A stretch of 64,000 nucleotides of DNA from Corallococcus coralloides DSM 2259 (lineage in GTDB: Bacteria; Myxococcota; Myxococcia; Myxococcales; Myxococcaceae). Positions within the stretch are counted from its first letter, which is position 1, and every line of letters starts with the position of its first letter. Of the stretch, positions 47,741-56,004 are shown piece after piece. The notes beneath the pieces were generated by a model, which worked only from the letters and a program-made list of their open reading frames with translations, ran no database searches and was not told the DNA's origin. The DNA is taken from assembly GCF_000255295.1 (NCBI RefSeq), contig NC_017030.1:9770328-9834327 (forward strand). Direction: 5' to 3'. The translations under genes were made by a program, and so were the position numbers.

Positions 47741-50700
47741 ACAGCCACTGCGCCCACCTCCCGGCTTTCGTGGACGGGGAGCTTCCGCTCGAAAACCACG
47801 ACGACTTCCGCGCGCACCTGGCCTCCTGCGAGGACTGCGCCGTGCGGTTCCATGACCTGCTCCAGGCGGACATCCTGGGACGGCTGGCGCACGCGAAGGC
47901 GCCACCCACTCCCGAGGCCACGGGGATCCCCCCCACCCCGTGGCCCCTCACCCCATCCGAGCCCGCTGGCGTCAGGGCACCTCCACCGCGTCCGCGCCGC
48001 TGGCGCCCCCACTGGAGTCACGTGGGGGCGCTCGCCCTGGCCCTCGCCGCCGTGGGCACCTGGGCGGCGCGCGTCACGCGAGAGCCTTCCTCGCCGTGGC
48101 CCGCGCCTGCACCCACCCGCTCCCTGGAGGCCCGGCTGACCTCCGGGGCCCTGGATACGCACCGCCCCTACGTGCCCATGCGCGGAGGGGCTCCCGCGGC
48201 GGCCCCGCTGCCGCTGCGGGAGCTGGCCCGGCTGGAGGACCGTCAGGACTGGCGCGGCATCGCCTCCGCGTACCTGCTCGCGGGCGACCCTCGGCAGGCC
48301 CTGAACTACCTGGGCAACGCGCCCGCGTCCCCGGACGTGGACTCCGACCGCGCGGTGGCGCTGGCGCTGGCCCATGCCGGTGCCTCCGAGCAGGCGTCGC
48401 TCGACGAGGCCCTGGCCGTGCTGGAGGACGTGCTCCGGAAGCAGCCGGAGCATCCGCAGGCCCTGTGGAACCTGGCGCTCGTCCTGCGCAACCTGGACCT
48501 TCCCCTGCTGGCGGCGGATGCCTTCGACGCCGTGGCGACCCTGGGCGAGCCCGGCTGGGGTGAGGAGGCGAAGGCCAAGGCACGCGCGCTGCGCGAACAG
48601 ACGCTGGCCCGGGGCCGCGCCTGGAAGCAGGCCTTCGCGGCGACGCAGGACTTGATGGCGGACCCTCACGCGCCGCTGCCGCTGGAGGAGGCCGCGAAGC
48701 TGCCGGGCATCGTCCGGCTGGCCTTCTATGACGCGGTCCGCGCGGCGCCCTCGAAGGACGCGGCGCTGCGGCTGCTGCCGCTGGCGGACGCACTGGACCG
48801 GGCCTACGGCGGCGGCACGGTGCTGCGCGCGACCGTCACCCGCGTGGCCGCTCGGAACTTCCAGAAGCGCGGCCCGCTGGCGCAGGACTACGCGCGGCTC
48901 GTGCGCGGCAGGACTCCGTTCCCTCCGGCCTTCCTGGAGACGCTGCGGCACTCCGGCGAGGACGACCTGTACGTGGGCGCGCTCGGCTATGAGCTCCAGG
49001 CGGGACGGCCCGTGGACGTGGCGGCGTTCGCTCGCGCCGCGGACGGACTGGGTGATCCGTGGTTCCACCTCATCGCCGAACGCGAGCGCGCCAACCAGGA
49101 GGTGCGCGACGGCCAGTGGTGGAAGGCGGAGGCGCGCGTGCTGGAGGCGCTGCGCACGTGCGAGGCGGAGCGGTTGGACTACCGCTGCGCCGACCTGCGG
49201 GCGTGGCTCACGGACATGTACCTGATCGAGTTGCACCGGCCCGCCGAGGCCCAGGCGCACGCGCTGGCCGGCTGGCGGTTGGCGAAGCAGCAGGGGGAAT
49301 GGCAGCAGGAGCGGTTGTTCCTCCAGGAGCTGGCGCAGGTGGCGCGCTTCCACCACGTCGCCCCCACCTCGGGCGCGTACCTTCGGGAGTCGCTGGCGCG
49401 CGTGCCGGACGACCCCGCGCAGAGGGGCTACGTGCACCGCAACCTGGCCACCCTGGCGTGGATGGACTTCCGCGTGGACGAGGCCCGGCGGCACCTGGAA
49501 CGGGCGATGGAGTCCGGCACGCCGCTGGGGCTGAATGGCGCGGGCGTGCTCGCGGACCTGGCCCGCTTCGGCCCCATGCCCGGCGCGGCGGATGCGCTGT
49601 CCCGCGCCCTCTCCGGACTGAGGCAGGGCCAGCCGCGCCCCGGCGAGCGCGCGCTGCTGGATGCCCTCCAGGGCGAGTTCGAGCTGGAGCGCGACCCCGC
49701 CGCCGGACGCGCCCTGCTGAACAGCGCCCTCACGCAGGCGGAGCACGCACCCGACGACATGAATACCCGCCGCGCACGGGCCCGCGCCTCCGCCGCGCTC
49801 ATCTCCGACGCCGGCCGTACGGGCGCGTACCTGGAGGCGCTCACCCTCGTGGGCCGCCAGCTCCAGGTGACGGAAGTACCGGAGCGCTGCGTGCTCGCGG
49901 TGTCGGTGCAGCACGAGCGCACGCTCACGGTGGCGAGGGGGCCTTCGGGCGCGGTGCTCGGGGACTTCAACCCGACACGCACGGCGCCGCTCGGACAGGA
50001 CGCGTCCGGGCTGGTGCCCCCCGCGTTGCAGCAAGCGCTGCGCGGGTGTGAGCAGGTGCAGGCGCTGGCACCGCCTCCGGTGAATGGCCTGCCCCGGCTG
50101 CTGGCTCCGGACATCGCATGGAGCTACCGGTCGGGCCACGCGACGGTCGGTCCGCCTCCGCCGGTGGATGGCGGCACGCACCTGGTCGTCTCCAACGTGG
50201 ACACGCCCGCGGCACTGGGCCTCCCGCGCCTGCCGCCCATGTCTCCTCCTCCAGGCGAAGACGCCCGGCGCGTGAGGCTGGAGGGTGCGCGAGCCACGCC
50301 GGCGCGCGTGCTGGAGGCGATGTCCACCGCCACCGAGGTGGAGATCCACACGCACGGCGTGTTCAGCCCGGAGCTGTCGGATGCATCGCTCCTCATGCTG
50401 GCACCGGAGCGGGATGGCCGGTACGCGCTCACCGCCAGGCAGGTGCGTGCCCACGGACTCCCCAAGGCACCGCTGGTGTTCCTGGCGGCCTGCGGCGCCG
50501 CGCGCACCGCGCCCTTCCCGCATGAGTCTTTCAGCCTGCCGGTGGCCTTCCTCGACGCCGGAGCGCGCGCGGTGATGGCCGCCACGGTGGACATCCCAGA
50601 CTCGGCTGGCCGCTTCTTCAACGACGTGCGCGAGCGCATCCACGCAGGCGCCGCTCCCAGCGTGGCCCTGCGTGACGAGCGGCAGGCGTGGCTCCAGGCC

Positions 50701-50745
50701 TCCCCTGGAGATCGCTGGGTGCACGACGTGCTCCTGTTCGAATGA
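47737..50745 (+). CDS. Anti-sigma zinc finger / TM / TPR / CHAT caspase-like protease fusion
   Basis: 1002 residues. Residues 1-40 form a zf-HC2 anti-sigma domain with the metal site His27-x3-Cys31-x2-Cys34. A Pro-rich linker leads to one transmembrane helix (about 96-112). Residues about 150-800 are TPR-like helical repeats ('PQALWNLALVLRNLDLPLLAADAF'). The C-terminus is a CHAT protease with catalytic His873 in 'EIHTHGVFS' and Cys919 in 'FLAACGAAR'. The topology puts the anti-sigma domain in the cytoplasm and the protease across the membrane if the helix spans once. It probably holds the sigma factor until a signal triggers release. Combining inhibitor and protease in one chain is unusual. 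Confidence 0.9.
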   Translation: MNSHCAHLPAFVDGELPLENHDDFRAHLASCEDCAVRFHDLLQADILGRLAHAKAPPTPEATGIPPTPWPLTPSEPAGVRAPPPRPRRWRPHWSHVGALALALAAVGTWAARVTREPSSPWPAPAPTRSLEARLTSGALDTHRPYVPMRGGAPAAAPLPLRELARLEDRQDWRGIASAYLLAGDPRQALNYLGNAPASPDVDSDRAVALALAHAGASEQASLDEALAVLEDVLRKQPEHPQALWNLALVLRNLDLPLLAADAFDAVATLGEPGWGEEAKAKARALREQTLARGRAWKQAFAATQDLMADPHAPLPLEEAAKLPGIVRLAFYDAVRAAPSKDAALRLLPLADALDRAYGGGTVLRATVTRVAARNFQKRGPLAQDYARLVRGRTPFPPAFLETLRHSGEDDLYVGALGYELQAGRPVDVAAFARAADGLGDPWFHLIAERERANQEVRDGQWWKAEARVLEALRTCEAERLDYRCADLRAWLTDMYLIELHRPAEAQAHALAGWRLAKQQGEWQQERLFLQELAQVARFHHVAPTSGAYLRESLARVPDDPAQRGYVHRNLATLAWMDFRVDEARRHLERAMESGTPLGLNGAGVLADLARFGPMPGAADALSRALSGLRQGQPRPGERALLDALQGEFELERDPAAGRALLNSALTQAEHAPDDMNTRRARARASAALISDAGRTGAYLEALTLVGRQLQVTEVPERCVLAVSVQHERTLTVARGPSGAVLGDFNPTRTAPLGQDASGLVPPALQQALRGCEQVQALAPPPVNGLPRLLAPDIAWSYRSGHATVGPPPPVDGGTHLVVSNVDTPAALGLPRLPPMSPPPGEDARRVRLEGARATPARVLEAMSTATEVEIHTHGVFSPELSDASLLMLAPERDGRYALTARQVRAHGLPKAPLVFLAACGAARTAPFPHESFSLPVAFLDAGARAVMAATVDIPDSAGRFFNDVRERIHAGAAPSVALRDERQAWLQASPGDRWVHDVLLFE

Positions 50746-50762
50746 CGCCCTTTCAGGTCACT

Positions 50763-50789
50763 TAAAAGAATCCGACCTGACGCGTCTTC
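50763..50789 (+). promoter_or_regulatory. Second copy of the sigma-operon element
   Basis: GAATC(C)GACCT followed 4 nt later by CGTCTTC, matching the element at 47127-47153 in 20 of 27 positions with the same spacing. It lies about 70 bp before the start of the small proline-rich protein gene at 50858, which suggests that gene is in the regulon of the sigma factor encoded just upstream. Confidence 0.5.
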
Positions 50790-50857
50790 AAGAGGAAGCC
50801 GCACGCGGGGATTGGCAAGGCCGGACCCCGCGGCGGCCGCGTCAGGAGGACACGGTC

Positions 50858-51052
50858 ATGTCGAGATGCCGGATCAGCCCCATCCTGGTACCCATCCCCC
50901 ACAAGCCCCAGCAGGACCTCCCGGACAAGCCGCCCCCGGGACCCGCCGGCCTGGATACGAAGACTGCCGTGTCGCCGCAGAAGCCCCGCCATCCGCCCCA
51001 AGACGACCTGCCGACCAGGCCTTCGCCGTGGCCGGATGGCTTCGATCGCTGA
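50858..51052 (+). CDS. Small proline-rich protein, putative sigma-regulon member
   Basis: 64 residues ('MSRCRISPILVPIPHKP' at the start, 'PPGPAGLDTK' and 'PTRPSPWPDGFDR' later), about a quarter Pro, likely disordered, with a single Cys. A perfect AGGAGG stands 8 nt before ATG 50858, which argues for real translation. It follows the CHAT fusion gene by about 110 bp and has its own copy of the sigma-operon element. No known family. It could be a substrate, ligand or signal of the CHAT protease; this is inference from position only. Confidence 0.65.
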   Translation: MSRCRISPILVPIPHKPQQDLPDKPPPGPAGLDTKTAVSPQKPRHPPQDDLPTRPSPWPDGFDR

Positions 51053-51089
51053 CGCTTCAAGGCATGGCGCGGGCCTATGCTCCCGCGCC

Positions 51090-51668
51090 ATGCCGTCGCA
51101 TCCGTATGTCGTGAAGGCTGTGCAGTCCCGAGACGAGCTGGAGCAGGTGCTGGCCCTGCAGCGCCGCAATCTGCCTCCCGCGCTGTCACCGGAGGAGCAG
51201 CACGCCCAGGGCTTCGTCACCGTCCAGCATGACCTGGCCACGCTGGAGCACATGCATGCGCTCGCGCCCAGCATCATCGCCGTGCAGGGCTCCGACGTCG
51301 TGGCGTACGCGCTGGTGATGCCCCGCGAGTGCCGCGCGTGGGTCCCCGTCCTGGACCCGATGTTCGCGCTCCTCGAAGGGCTCGAACACCGGGGCCGGCC
51401 GCTGAAGGACCAGCGCTTCTACGTGATGGGGCAGGTGTGCGTGGACAAGGCCCACCGAGGGAAGGGCCTCTTCGACGCGCTCTACCACCAGCACCGCGAG
51501 CAGCTTCGCTCGCGCTTCGACTGCGTGGTGACGGAGGTCTCGGTGCGCAACACCCGCTCCCTGCGCGCGCACGCGCGGGTCGGGTTCGAGACCGTCCACA
51601 CCTACCGCGACGCCACCGACACGTGGGCCGTGGTGCTCTGGGACTGGGGCGCGGGCACGTCGCGCTGA
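51090..51668 (+). CDS. GNAT family N-acetyltransferase
   Basis: About 192 residues. The acetyl-CoA-binding motif A is 'YVMGQVCVDKAHRGKGLFDALYHQHREQL' with the R/QxxGxG/A-type 'RGKGLF' loop. Motif B is 'EVSVRNTRSLRAHARVGFETV'. Such enzymes transfer acetyl groups to amines of small molecules or proteins; the substrate is unknown. ATG 51090 begins the domain. The 3' end overlaps the convergent receiver-protein gene by 67 bp. Confidence 0.88.
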   Translation: MPSHPYVVKAVQSRDELEQVLALQRRNLPPALSPEEQHAQGFVTVQHDLATLEHMHALAPSIIAVQGSDVVAYALVMPRECRAWVPVLDPMFALLEGLEHRGRPLKDQRFYVMGQVCVDKAHRGKGLFDALYHQHREQLRSRFDCVVTEVSVRNTRSLRAHARVGFETVHTYRDATDTWAVVLWDWGAGTSR

Positions 51669-52087
51669 AGCACGGGGTCCACACGCACTGCCGGCGTGGG
51701 CCGGTTCGCCATCCGCTTGTGGTGCATACCGGACAGTTTCAGCGCCAGCTCCGGACCGGTGATGCCCTTGGGGATGTAGCCGTCCGCGCCGGACGCGCGC
51801 ACCAGCTCGCGCAGCCGCGACTCGTCCATGGACGAGTACAGGATGAAGAGCGTGTCCGGACCCGCGAACTGGCGCACCACGCCCAGGATGCGGTCGCCGC
51901 TCAGCGCGGGGATGTTCACGTCCAGGAGGACGATGTCCGGCTGCTCGGTCCGCAGCAGGTTGGCCACGCCCAGCGCCGCGCGCGTGGTGACGACATCGAA
52001 GCCGTAGCGGCTGATGGAGCGCTCCACCAGCTCCAGCACGAGTGGGTCATCATCCACCACAAGCGCCTTCAACTTGCCTTCCGCCAT
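51602..52087 (-). CDS. Single-domain response regulator (receiver)
   Basis: About 161 residues. A CheY-like receiver fills about 5-125: acidic 'LVVDDDP', phosphorylation Asp in 'IVLLDVNIP', Thr/Ser switch in 'ILYSSMDES' and Lys in 'GYIPKG'. A short tail of unknown role follows ('RVDPVLQRDVPAPQSQS'). There is no output domain, so it relays phosphate or acts by protein contact. GGAG precedes ATG 52087. A promoter candidate is at 52154-52183. It overlaps the GNAT gene tail to tail. Confidence 0.88.
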   Translation of the reverse strand: MAEGKLKALVVDDDPLVLELVERSISRYGFDVVTTRAALGVANLLRTEQPDIVLLDVNIPALSGDRILGVVRQFAGPDTLFILYSSMDESRLRELVRASGADGYIPKGITGPELALKLSGMHHKRMANRPTPAVRVDPVLQRDVPAPQSQSTTAHVSVASR

Positions 52088-52153
52088 CGCGTCTCCGCCT
52101 TTCAAGACCCCGGGGGAAAGGTCTGAAGTGCATTACGTCCAGGTAGGCTGTGC

Positions 52154-52183
52154 AATATACGCCATACCTGTATTCATGCACAA
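52154..52183 (-). promoter_or_regulatory. Candidate sigma-70 promoter of the receiver gene
   Basis: On the minus strand, TTGTGC (complement of 52178-52183) and TATATT (complement of 52154-52159) are separated by 18 bp, close to the -35/-10 consensus. TGTGCA (52149-52154) and TGCACA (52177-52182) flank the spacer as an inverted repeat, a possible operator. Confidence 0.45.
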
Positions 52184-52269
52184 TGCCCCCAAGCCTGAAG
52201 ACCTGGGAGGACCGTACTTTGAGTACGAATTCCGGGTCTCCATGTCGCGCGGAGGTGGGGAAAAGGGTC

Positions 52270-53832
52270 CTACGCCGCAGGGGCGGCGGCGACCCCAGAC
52301 TGATACTCGCGGTGAATAGCGGGAGGCCTCGCGCGGGTGGGAGGACGGGCTTCGAAGCGGCCTTCGGCGCGGGCGCGGCAGTTGTCGCAGCGGGCGCAGT
52401 CGTCCTCCAGCGGCTCCTCGAAGTAGGTGCCCAGCACCTTCCAGCGGCACGCGGTGGTGCTCCCGTAGCGCATCATCGCGTCCAGGCGCTCGCGGTCTCC
52501 CTGGTGGCGGTCCTCGTACGCGCGCAGGTACGCGTCCAGCTCCTCGGGCGACTCGAATACGCGCAGCTGCTTCACGCCTCGCGCGCCCTTCTCCAGCACG
52601 CCCGCGGCCACCAGCTGCGCCACCAGCACGCGGGTGCGCTTGTCGCCCAGGCCGCTCACTTCTGACAGCCGCTTGAGGGCCACGGCCCTGCCTTGCGCGC
52701 ACAGCGTGTTCGCGGCCTGGTAGAGGCGCTGGCTCTCGTCGCGGCGCGGGTACTTGCCGCCCAGGAAGAAGCCCTGGATGCGCCGGTCCTCCAGCCGGTA
52801 CAGCAGCGCCGCCTTCGCGGGCAGCCCGTCACGGCCCGCGCGGCCCGCCTCCTGGTAGTAGCTCTCCAGCGAGTCGGGGAAGTGGTAGTGCACCACGAGC
52901 CGCAGGTCCGGCTTGTCGATGCCCAGGCCGAAGGCCTTCGTCGCCACCACCACTGGCGTGGTGCCGTCCATGAAGTGGCGCTGGTTCTCCTCGCGCTCGG
53001 CGGCCCTGAGCTTGCCGTGGTAGCGGCCCGCCTCCAGTCCTTCCGCGCGCAGCCAGCGCCACAGCTCGTCCGCCTTGCGCACGGTGGCCGTGTAGACGAT
53101 GGCGCTGCCGTCATTGGCGCGCAGCAGCTCCAGCAGCTTCTGGCGCTTGAGCTCCGGGTTCACCGTGCGGTGGACCTCCAGCGTGAGGTTGTCGCGCTGG
53201 ATGCCGGTGCACACCACCACCGGGTCCTCCATCCCCAGCTGCGTGCGGATGTCCTCGCGCACGCGGGGCGTGGCGGTGGCCGTGAGCGCGAGCACCCTTG
53301 GACGGCCGAGCGCGCGGATGGCGTCCCCCAATGACAGATAGGCGGGCCGGAAGTCGTGGCCCCACTGCGAGACGCAGTGCGCTTCGTCCACCACGAAGAG
53401 GCTCACGTTCGCGCGCTTGAGCAGCGCCAGCCGCTCCGGGTTCTCCAGCTGCTCGGGGGTGACGTAGATGAACTCGTGCTCGCCCCGGCGGATCTCCTTC
53501 TGGAGCGCCTTCAGCTCGCCGGCCTTCAGCGTGGAGTCCAGCTTCGCCGCGTCCAGGTCGTAGCGCTCCGTGAGGTGTTCGCGCTGGTCGTGCATCAGCG
53601 CGAGCAGCGGGCTCACCACCACCGTGGCGCCGGGCACGAAGAGGGCGGGCAGCTGGAAGGTGAGGCTCTTGCCCGCGCCCGTGGGCAGCACGCCCAGCAC
53701 GTCACGCCCCGCGAGCACCGCCTCGATGATGTCCCGCTGACCGGGCCGGAAGTCCTCCACGCCGAAGCGCTCGCGCGCCTCCTGCTCGAGCTGGGGCCAG
53801 AGGGGGGAGCGGTCCTGCGTCTCGGTGGGCAT
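52270..53832 (-). CDS. recQ: RecQ family ATP-dependent DNA helicase
   Basis: 520 residues. Motif 0 'FGVEDFRPGQRDII', Walker A 'LPTGAGKSLTFQLP', DEAH box with RecQ signature 'VVDEAHCVSQWGHDFRPAYLSLG', motif III 'LALTATATP', motif V 'ATKAFGLGIDKPDLR' and motif VI 'QEAGRAGRDG'. The RecQ-Ct zinc-binding part is recognisable ('CRWKVLGTYF', 'DDCARCDNCRA'). The HRDC domain seen in E. coli RecQ is absent, giving a shorter protein. It unwinds 3'-5' in recombination and repair. Confidence 0.93.
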   Translation of the reverse strand: MPTETQDRSPLWPQLEQEARERFGVEDFRPGQRDIIEAVLAGRDVLGVLPTGAGKSLTFQLPALFVPGATVVVSPLLALMHDQREHLTERYDLDAAKLDSTLKAGELKALQKEIRRGEHEFIYVTPEQLENPERLALLKRANVSLFVVDEAHCVSQWGHDFRPAYLSLGDAIRALGRPRVLALTATATPRVREDIRTQLGMEDPVVVCTGIQRDNLTLEVHRTVNPELKRQKLLELLRANDGSAIVYTATVRKADELWRWLRAEGLEAGRYHGKLRAAEREENQRHFMDGTTPVVVATKAFGLGIDKPDLRLVVHYHFPDSLESYYQEAGRAGRDGLPAKAALLYRLEDRRIQGFFLGGKYPRRDESQRLYQAANTLCAQGRAVALKRLSEVSGLGDKRTRVLVAQLVAAGVLEKGARGVKQLRVFESPEELDAYLRAYEDRHQGDRERLDAMMRYGSTTACRWKVLGTYFEEPLEDDCARCDNCRARAEGRFEARPPTRARPPAIHREYQSGVAAAPAA

Positions 53833-53992
53833 GGCCTGAAGGTAGGGATGGCCCCCGTCCGGCTCCTCCCCGTCACGCGCGGTGCGCCTGGCCGCCTGCC
53901 GGGCTGGGAGGGGTTGTCTTCCCAGGCGTTCCGTTCAGGGCCTTGCGTAGGAAAGCCGTGCGCGGCCAGGCGGGGCGAGGCAGCTTTGGGGG

Positions 53993-55687
53993 ATGGCTCC
54001 TGGAACTCCCGCCAACAACGACTTCGCCCTGCTGGTGGCGGTCCTGCCGCCGTCGCTCCAGGAAGCGGTGCGGCAGCTGCCCGAAGCGGAGCTGCTGGAA
54101 GTGGTGATGGACCTGGGGCGGCCTCCGGAGGCGAGGCTGGTGCACGGCGTGGCGCGGCTGTCGGAAGCGCCCGTGACTCAAGAAGCGCTCCAGGCGGTGC
54201 TCGCCCACGTGGGCGAGGTGGGCGGCGACAACCGCGCGGGCATCGAGCGCACGCTCCACCGCGTGTCGGCCATCCGCAACCGCCAGGGCCGCGTGGTGGG
54301 GCTCACGCTGCGCGTGGGGCGCGCCATCCAGGGCACCATCGACATGCTGCGCGACCTGGTGGAGTCCGGACGCAACCTGCTGCTGCTCGGGCGGCCGGGC
54401 GTGGGCAAGACGACGAAGCTGCGCGAGGTGGCGCGCGTGCTCGCGGATGCGCTGGGCAAGCGCGTGATGGTGGTGGACACGTCCAATGAGATTGGCGGCG
54501 ACGGGGACATCCCGCACCCCGGCATTGGCGGCGCCCGGCGCATGCAGGTGAGCCGGCCGGACCGTCAGCACGACGTGATGATCGAGGCGGTGGAGAACCA
54601 CATGCCCGAGGCCATCGTGGTGGATGAGATTGGCACCGCCGCGGAGGCCGCCGCCGCGCGCACCATCGCGGAGCGCGGTGTGCAGCTGGTGGCCACGGCG
54701 CACGGCAACACGCTGGAGAACCTGGTGCTGAACCCCACGCTGTCCGACCTGGTGGGCGGCGTACAGACCGTCACGCTGAGCGACGACGAGGCCCGGCGCC
54801 GGGGCACGCAGAAGACCGTCACGGAGCGCAAGGGCACGCCCACGTTCGACATCGTGGTGGAGATGGTGAACCGGGACGAGGTGCGCGTGCACCGCGACAC
54901 GGGCGGCGCGGTGGACCGGCTGCTCACGGGCGCGGAGGTGGGCGGCGAGAAGCGGCGGCAACAGGACGGCGCCGTGCACGTGGAGGCCGCTCTGGAGGTG
55001 GTGGAGGCCACGCCTCCGGGAGGGCGCGTGCCGAAGGGGACGCCCGCGCTGGGTGCGCCCCGGCCCGGGCCCACGCGCATCGCCGCGCACGCGGTGAGCC
55101 GCGAGCTGCTGGAGCGCGTGCTGCGCGACCTGCCGGTGGAGGCCGTGGTGGTGGGCCGTCCGGAGAACGCGGAGGTGGTGCTCACGCTGCGAAGCCGCGC
55201 GAACTCTCCCCGGCTGCGCCGTGCGGCGGAGCGCGTGGGCGCGCGGGTGCTCGCCATCAAGCGCAACAGCGCCACGGAGATCCGCCGCGCACTGCGCATG
55301 GAGTTCCACCTGCTGGAGGGCGTGGACCCCGCGGACGTGCACGCCGCGGTCGCGGACGCGGAGGAGGCCATCCAGCGCGTGCTCTCGGAGGGCATCAGCC
55401 TGCCGCTCGCGCCGCGCCCGTCGCGTCTGCGGAAGTTGCAGCACACCCTGGTGGTGAAGAACCACCTGGAGGCCGTGAGCGTAGGCAGCGAGCCCGTGCG
55501 CCACCTGGTCATCTATCCGCTGGGCACCGTCCTCACGGAAGCGTCCGACGCCGCGCCGGAATACGTGGACGCGCCGGAACCGGATGACGACCTGGAGGAC
55601 GACGACCCGTCGGCCGTGGACGATGGACCGGCGGATGACGAGGACGCGGGCCTGGAGGCAGCGTCCCCGGATGAAGGCGCCTCGTAG
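53993..55687 (+). CDS. R3H/AAA ATPase protein (Ycf45/SpoIIIAA-like)
   Basis: 564 residues. AAA region (about 105-290) with Walker A 'LLGRPGVGKTTKLREVARV', then 'VVDTSNEIGGDGDIPHPGIG' and Walker B 'EAIVVDEIGTAAEAAAART', as in Ycf45/SpoIIIAA-type secretion-ATPase relatives. A C-terminal R3H-like nucleic-acid-binding part ('RKLQHTLVVKNHLEAVSVG', 'RHLVIYP') and a very acidic tail ('EPDDDLEDDDPSAVDDGPADDEDAG') follow. Role unknown; homologues occur widely in cyanobacteria, plastids and myxobacteria. Two palindromes follow the gene. Confidence 0.85.
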   Translation: MAPGTPANNDFALLVAVLPPSLQEAVRQLPEAELLEVVMDLGRPPEARLVHGVARLSEAPVTQEALQAVLAHVGEVGGDNRAGIERTLHRVSAIRNRQGRVVGLTLRVGRAIQGTIDMLRDLVESGRNLLLLGRPGVGKTTKLREVARVLADALGKRVMVVDTSNEIGGDGDIPHPGIGGARRMQVSRPDRQHDVMIEAVENHMPEAIVVDEIGTAAEAAAARTIAERGVQLVATAHGNTLENLVLNPTLSDLVGGVQTVTLSDDEARRRGTQKTVTERKGTPTFDIVVEMVNRDEVRVHRDTGGAVDRLLTGAEVGGEKRRQQDGAVHVEAALEVVEATPPGGRVPKGTPALGAPRPGPTRIAAHAVSRELLERVLRDLPVEAVVVGRPENAEVVLTLRSRANSPRLRRAAERVGARVLAIKRNSATEIRRALRMEFHLLEGVDPADVHAAVADAEEAIQRVLSEGISLPLAPRPSRLRKLQHTLVVKNHLEAVSVGSEPVRHLVIYPLGTVLTEASDAAPEYVDAPEPDDDLEDDDPSAVDDGPADDEDAGLEAASPDEGAS

Positions 55688-55730
55688 ACCTGGGGACCTG
55701 AGCGGAGCCCCCCGCTGGCGGCGACCCGAA

Positions 55731-55759
55731 AAAACCTGTCCGACTGTCGGACAGGTTTT
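55731..55759. repeat. Palindromic repeat, copy 1 (possible bidirectional terminator)
   Basis: AAAACCTGTCCGAC (55731-55744) and GTCGGACAGGTTTT (55746-55759) are perfect 14-bp arms around one base. It has runs of A before and T after, so it could terminate transcription in both directions. It lies 43 bp after the R3H/AAA gene. Confidence 0.75.
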
Positions 55760-55791
55760 GGACCAGTGCCGGGCGGGAGGTGAACCGCGCG

Positions 55792-55817
55792 AACTTGTCC
55801 GACTGTCGGACAGGTTT
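55792..55817. repeat. Palindromic repeat, copy 2
   Basis: The core TTGTCCGAC/GTCGGACA is the same as in copy 1 (TGTCCGACTGTCGGACA is shared exactly), with one mismatch near the left end (AACTTG for AACCTG). Both copies are followed by TTTGGACC. Spacing between copies is about 60 bp. Confidence 0.75.
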
Positions 55818-56004
55818 GGACCGGGCGGGCCCGGACAGGGCCGCCCCTGGGTGCGCAGCGGGCTGCACACGGGGCCTGGGGTCATGGGAGCCCCTTCCCC
55901 TGTGAGTTCGCGGGGTTGAGGGGGGCATGACGGTTGCTGAAGGCTCGGGGTACGGTCCCTCGCGATGGCGCGGGGGGAGCCGCACCGTCTTTCCGGAGAC
56001 CTTC

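Noticed and set aside
47665-50724. A very long open frame on the minus strand opposite the CHAT fusion gene (about 1019 codons).
   Set aside because: It is an antisense shadow caused by high G/C third-position bias. The plus-strand protein has clear zinc-finger and CHAT motifs, while the shadow is His/Arg/Gln-rich without any domain.
55731-55817. CRISPR-like repeats.
   Set aside because: Only two palindromic copies with one interval and no cas genes; better explained as terminators or dispersed palindromes.
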